Positions 15,237-18,255 of a stretch of DNA of 18,255 nucleotides are shown piece by piece. The DNA comes from Sphingomonadaceae bacterium (GTDB lineage Bacteria; Pseudomonadota; Alphaproteobacteria; Sphingomonadales; Sphingomonadaceae): positions 1 to 18,255 of the forward strand of contig JAGREF010000097.1 of assembly GCA_020446665.1 (NCBI GenBank). Direction: 5' to 3'. A model generated the notes under the pieces. The model did no database searches. It saw only the letters and a program-made list of their open reading frames with translations, and was not told the origin of the DNA. The stretch's first letter is position 1. The number at the start of each line of letters is the position of its first letter. The position numbers and the translations under genes are program-made.

Positions 15237-15977
15237 ATGCTCGTCCGCCCTCACATCGCCATACTTGCCGGTGCCTTGCTGACCGCCATCGTGGCGCTGA
15301 TCGGCGCTGAGCGCAATGACACCCCCATGGCAGAAGAGCTCTCCGCCAGAGCCGCTGTGGCCATCGCTGAAGCGGGCGGCAAAGGAGTAACGGCCCGCTT
15401 CTACGCCTATGCCGGGTCTCCCACCCGCCATCCGCTGCTGTCCGGCGATGCAGAACTGGACGAAACAACCCGCGACCGCGTGGCCAAGGCCGTGGCCGCT
15501 GTGCCCGGTGTGGGCGGCGTGCACTGGGCCGATGGAACGATGCGGGTGCAATCGGCCAAGGCCGGTTTCACGCCCTTGCATTGTCAGGAAGACGTCGAAG
15601 CGCTGCTGCGCGCCCGGACGATCCGGTTTGAGGAATCCTCTTCCGATATCGAAATTGGCAGCCGGGAACTTGTGAATGAAGTAGCGGCGGCTTTGCGCCC
15701 CTGCCTTGGCAGCATCATTGCCATCACCGGCCATACGGACAGTTCCGGCCCGGAACCGGGCAATCTGGCGCTGTCGCGGGATCGCGCCGATGCGATCCGC
15801 CGTGCGCTGATCAATCGCGGCATCCCGGCAGACGGGCTGCGCGCCACCGGGGTTGGCTCCAGCCAGCCCGTGGAAGGGCTGGACCCGACAGATCCGGCCA
15901 ATCGCCGGATCGAATTTTCCGTGATCGCCACCGTGCCGCTGGAACCCACCCCCGTTGACACGCCGGGGCCGAGATAG
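15237..15977 (+). CDS. OmpA-family C-terminal domain envelope protein
   Basis: The protein has 246 residues. The N-terminus carries a hydrophobic segment (about 7-23) that may be an uncleaved membrane anchor or a signal peptide ending near A24. Residues 35-110 include a BON-like stretch, AVAAVPGVGGVHWADG (85-100). Residues 125-230 form the OmpA/MotB peptidoglycan-binding domain, with IRFEESSSDI (129-138), ITGHTDSSG (163-171, D168), the arginine R183 in LSRDRADAIRR and ATGVGSSQPV (203-212). D168 and R183 match the pair that holds diaminopimelate in this family. C116 and C156 may form a disulfide. The ATG at 15237 has a poor ribosome site (GGGGGCGG upstream). It starts 41 bp after the vWA gene and lies three bases before the next small gene, so it heads a three-gene set. 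Confidence 0.85.
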   Translation: MLVRPHIAILAGALLTAIVALIGAERNDTPMAEELSARAAVAIAEAGGKGVTARFYAYAGSPTRHPLLSGDAELDETTRDRVAKAVAAVPGVGGVHWADGTMRVQSAKAGFTPLHCQEDVEALLRARTIRFEESSSDIEIGSRELVNEVAAALRPCLGSIIAITGHTDSSGPEPGNLALSRDRADAIRRALINRGIPADGLRATGVGSSQPVEGLDPTDPANRRIEFSVIATVPLEPTPVDTPGPR

Positions 15978-15980
15978 ACC

Positions 15981-16109
15981 ATGGCGATCTGGGCAGAAAT
16001 TCTTGTATTGGCGCTGGTGACCTATGCCATAGGTATCGGTATTGGCTGGGCCCTGTGGGGCCGCCAGATCGACGAAAGCGTGATGGATCAGGAAGGACCT
16101 GAAGAGTGA
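15981..16109 (+). CDS. Small single-pass membrane protein (42 residues)
   Basis: A short frame from ATG 15981 to TGA 16107-16109 encodes 42 residues: MAIWAEILVLALVTYAIG begins the hydrophobic segment, which runs to GIGIGWALWG (about 4-27), and a short acidic tail (QIDESVMDQEGPEE) follows. It fits exactly between the OmpA-domain gene (three bases upstream) and the HhH gene, whose GTG start overlaps its stop by 4 bp (16106-16109). The exact fit, the clean one-helix topology and the good ribosome site for the next gene inside its 3' end (AGGAAGGA 16090-16097) argue that it is real. No family was recognised. Its own ribosome site is weak, so it may depend on coupling from the OmpA-domain gene. 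Confidence 0.72.
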   Translation: MAIWAEILVLALVTYAIGIGIGWALWGRQIDESVMDQEGPEE

Positions 16110-16669
16110 GCGAATTGCTGCAAGCAAACTGGCCGATTTTCCTTGTCGCCCTGCTGATCGGGATCGCAGTGGCATGGTTCGTCTTTGTCGCGACACGGCG
16201 CACGCGGGTGGAAACCACCAAGGGCGATACGCTGGACGAAGGGGCAGACCGGGCTGCCCGCAATCAGGCGCTGATTGATGCGCCGCCCGCTGTCCGCAAG
16301 GAGAGCGTGCCTGTCCCGCCCGCAGTGCCCGAAGGGCTCGCCGGGGTTGGCGCAGCCGTTGCAGCAGCTGTGGAGGACGAACAGCTGGAACATGCCGCCG
16401 CAGCGGCGACGCATACGGTGCAGGAAGAATCCGCCGATGATCTCACCCGCATCAAGGGTGTCGGCCCCAAGCTGGTGGAACTGCTCAAGTCGCTGGATGT
16501 GACGCAATTCGAACAGATTGCAGCCTGGAGCGATGCCGATATTGACCGGATCGACGCCCAGCTTGGCCGTTTCGAAGGCCGTATCCGGCGCGATAATTGG
16601 GTGGAACAGGCCCGGCTGCTGGCCGAGGATGATATGGCCGCCTACGAAGGCAAATTCGGAAAGCTCTAA
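16106..16669 (+). CDS. Membrane-anchored helix-hairpin-helix protein (COG3743-like)
   Basis: The protein has 187 residues starting at GTG 16106, which follows AGGAAGGA (16090-16097) by eight bases. One transmembrane helix (about 9-29) is followed by a basic RRTR, an Ala/Pro/Glu-rich linker (30-108), and a C-terminal helix-hairpin-helix-type domain (110-173) with DDLTRIKGVGPKLVELLKSL (111-130), FEQIAAWSDADI and RIRRDNWVEQARLLA. The I-K-G-V-G-P motif is the classic HhH turn that contacts DNA backbone in nucleases, polymerases and ligases. Proteins with this domain are often labelled 'predicted flap endonuclease-1-like 5' DNA nuclease', but I see no nuclease active site here, so nuclease activity is not claimed. 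The positive-inside rule (RRTR after the helix) puts the HhH domain in the cytoplasm. It ends the OmpA/small-peptide/HhH set. Confidence 0.82.
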   Translation: MSELLQANWPIFLVALLIGIAVAWFVFVATRRTRVETTKGDTLDEGADRAARNQALIDAPPAVRKESVPVPPAVPEGLAGVGAAVAAAVEDEQLEHAAAAATHTVQEESADDLTRIKGVGPKLVELLKSLDVTQFEQIAAWSDADIDRIDAQLGRFEGRIRRDNWVEQARLLAEDDMAAYEGKFGKL

Positions 16670-16777
16670 CCTGGCACACAACCTAACAAGGATTGTAACG
16701 GGACTTTACCCACCCCCTGCCCTAGTGCTTTTTCCTTGAAATTCCGGGATTCCGGAGTGCAACACGGGGAAAGTGGC

Positions 16778-17509
16778 ATGCAACAGGCGCAGGGGCAGCA
16801 AGCCATCATGGCAAAACCGTCTTCGGAAGGTCTTGAAATCCTCTATGTCGAGGATGACGCGCAAGCAGCGAGGGCCGTGATTGATCTGGCCGCAACGCTT
16901 GGCGTACAGGTGATCTGGGAAGCCACCGGCGAAGCTGGCCTGCGCCGTGCCGGGATGCAGAATTTCGACGTCATCATCCTCGACCGGATGCTGCCCGACA
17001 TGGGAGGGCTGCAGATCGTGGAACGGCTGCGCGCGGCCGGGCTGGATGTGCCGGTGCTGATGCTGTCGGCGCTGGCCCGCAGCGAAAACCGGATCGAAGG
17101 GCTGGATGCAGGCGTCGATGATTACCTCGGCAAACCCTATGAGCCTCAGGAACTGGTCGCCCGGGTACGTGCCCTGCATCGCCGCGCCAGCGGGCAGGCG
17201 CAAGGGGCCGTGATCCTGTTCGGCGCGTTTGAATGCCATGTGAAGGCGCGCACTGCCTTTCGCGGCGGCAAGCATATTGCGCTCAGCCCCAAGGAATTCG
17301 AACTGTTCCGTTATTTCATGGAAAATGCTGGCGAAACGGTAACCCGCGAAATGCTGCTGCGCGATGTGTGGAAAATGAATTTCGATCCCCAGACCAATGT
17401 GGTGGACGTGAACATCGGCCGTTTGCGCCGCAAGCTGGAAGATGGCTTTGACAAGCCCGCGCTGGAGACGATCTGGGGCGCAGGCTACCGCCTGACACGT
17501 GGCGAATAG
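16778..17509 (+). CDS. OmpR/PhoB-family response regulator
   Basis: The protein has 243 residues from ATG 16778, with GGGGA (16766-16770) seven bases before it. A receiver domain (about 18-135) has acidic pocket E25/D26/D27, phospho-acceptor D69 in IILDRMLPD, switch residue S97 and the conserved K119 in YLGKPYEP. A winged-helix DNA-binding domain follows (about 148-243) with LSPKEFELFRYFM, then NVVDVNIGRLRRKLE and IWGAGYRL. All phosphotransfer residues are present. An in-frame ATG at 16808 would shorten the N-terminus by ten residues. The cognate kinase gene starts 18 bp downstream. Target genes are unknown. The gap upstream (16670-16777) contains a short direct repeat (ATTCCGG at 16741-16747 and 16749-16755) but no clear terminator or promoter. 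Confidence 0.95.
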   Translation: MQQAQGQQAIMAKPSSEGLEILYVEDDAQAARAVIDLAATLGVQVIWEATGEAGLRRAGMQNFDVIILDRMLPDMGGLQIVERLRAAGLDVPVLMLSALARSENRIEGLDAGVDDYLGKPYEPQELVARVRALHRRASGQAQGAVILFGAFECHVKARTAFRGGKHIALSPKEFELFRYFMENAGETVTREMLLRDVWKMNFDPQTNVVDVNIGRLRRKLEDGFDKPALETIWGAGYRLTRGE

Positions 17510-17527
17510 AGGCGATAGCCGGCTGCC

Positions 17528-18255
17528 ATGCCCCTGACCCGCTCCATCTTTGCCCGTCTGGCCCGCAACGCGATCCTGGTCGCGGTGCTGGCCGTGTTGC
17601 TGCTGGGCGGCGTGACCTGGGCGACGCTGGAACAGGCCATGCGCCGGTCACTGGAAGAAAATACTGCAACCGATGTGGCGGGGCTGGTCGATATTTACGC
17701 CAGTGGCGGCCGGGCTGAATTGCTGGCGCGGCTGGAAGACCGCTTTGCCGTGGAAGAGCTGGAAGGGCGCAAGACGCATTATCTGCTGGCTGAAAGCGGC
17801 AAGACGCTGGCAGGTGATATTGCCAGCTGGCCGCAGCTGAATCCGGCCACTTCGCAGCGCGGCTTTATCACTTTGCCCGGCGGCAAACCGGTCTATGCCC
17901 GGTCTGCGCGGCTGGATGAAAATCTCGATCTGCTGGTGGCCCGTGAATATGCCGCTGACAGGGCCGCCCAATGGCAGGTGCTGGCCATTTTCTTCGCCGC
18001 TGGCCTGATGGTCGTGCTGGCGGTCTGGTGGATTGCGCGCACGACCAGCGGCTCGCTCGCGCAGCGCGTGGCGCATATCAACGCGCTGTTCAGCGATCCG
18101 GGGGAAAGTCAGCTGGACCAGCTGCAGCGCCTGCCCGACCAGCCCGACGAGATTGACATGCTGGCCGCCAACAGTGCCGGCACACTGGCCCGGCAAACCC
18201 GCCTGCTGCGAATGCACAAGCATATGTCGGACAATGTCGCGCATGAAATCCGCAC
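17528..18255 (+). CDS. Sensor histidine kinase (3'-truncated by window edge)
   Basis: This is the membrane sensor partner of the response regulator just upstream, and 242 complete codons are visible. TM1 spans about 13-33, a periplasmic sensor region about 34-148, and TM2 about 149-170. A HAMP-like linker then leads to the dimerisation/phosphoacceptor segment, which begins MHKHMSDNVAHEIRT with phospho-accepting H239 in the H-box. The window ends right after this motif, so the ATPase domain (N, G1, F, G2 boxes) is outside. The frame has no stop, which is consistent with a normal full-length kinase. The ATG at 17528 has only a distant GAGG ribosome-like site. The sensed signal cannot be inferred; the periplasmic part is short and shows no recognised ligand-binding fold. 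Confidence 0.92.
   Translation, partial: MPLTRSIFARLARNAILVAVLAVLLLGGVTWATLEQAMRRSLEENTATDVAGLVDIYASGGRAELLARLEDRFAVEELEGRKTHYLLAESGKTLAGDIASWPQLNPATSQRGFITLPGGKPVYARSARLDENLDLLVAREYAADRAAQWQVLAIFFAAGLMVVLAVWWIARTTSGSLAQRVAHINALFSDPGESQLDQLQRLPDQPDEIDMLAANSAGTLARQTRLLRMHKHMSDNVAHEIR

Noticed and set aside
14197..15468. Long minus-strand open frame opposite the vWA gene
   Set aside because: It is antisense to a gene with clear domain motifs and a ribosome site, and the antisense protein has no recognisable features.
16741..16755. Tandem ATTCCGG repeat as a response-regulator binding site
   Set aside because: The 8-bp period does not match the roughly 10-11 bp spacing of OmpR-type half sites, and two 7-mers are weak evidence; kept only as a remark.
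1..18255. tRNA, rRNA, CRISPR array, transposase, integrase or prophage genes
   Set aside because: I looked across both strands and saw no cloverleaf-like sequence, regularly spaced repeats, recombinase motifs or phage structural genes.

Overview
The window is about 18.3 kb of GC-rich, densely packed bacterial chromosome. Gene content points to an alphaproteobacterium, most likely Sphingomonadales (Erythrobacteraceae/Sphingomonadaceae-like). The main clues are the hemC-hemD-Mic60-like block divergent from tsaD-gpsA, the sequence style of the HigBA module, and the OmpA/HhH gene pair. The taxonomic call is inference from gene order and protein style, not from a database match.

Layout: (1) 1-1369 is the C-terminal two thirds of UvrB, cut by the left edge. 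(2) 1370-2432 is an accessory-looking patch: an AT-richer gap with a 9-bp inverted repeat, a HigB toxin/HigA antitoxin pair, then a truncated second copy of the start of higA. (3) 2433-3843 holds two predicted lipoproteins, one with a SAM-methyltransferase fold. (4) 3794-5854 on the minus strand is a DsbD-type transmembrane thiol reductant conductor, divergent from (5) a UbiH/Coq6-family FAD monooxygenase (5942-7171). (6) 7175-9764 on the minus strand is an operon read hemC, hemD, then a Mic60/mitofilin-like membrane protein. The hemC end diverges from (7) the plus-strand chain tsaD-gpsA-flippase (9810-13341), whose genes overlap by 4 bp at each junction. (8) 13516-15195 is a von Willebrand factor A lipoprotein of the YfbK type, with a proline tract and a promoter-like palindrome upstream. 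(9) 15237-16669 is a tight three-gene set: an OmpA-domain envelope protein, a 42-residue membrane peptide, and a membrane-anchored helix-hairpin-helix protein. (10) 16778 to the right edge is an OmpR-type response regulator and its histidine kinase, cut within the H-box.

Most of the window is housekeeping: DNA repair, haem synthesis, tRNA t6A modification, glycerol-3-phosphate synthesis, quinone hydroxylation and envelope redox. No prophage, transposase, CRISPR array, tRNA or rRNA was seen. The parts worth a second look are the partial higA duplication, the lipoprotein-type methyltransferase, the stem-loop holding both stop codons of the ubiH/Mic60 convergent pair, the palindrome over the likely -10 of the vWA gene, and the OmpA/small peptide/HhH cassette.
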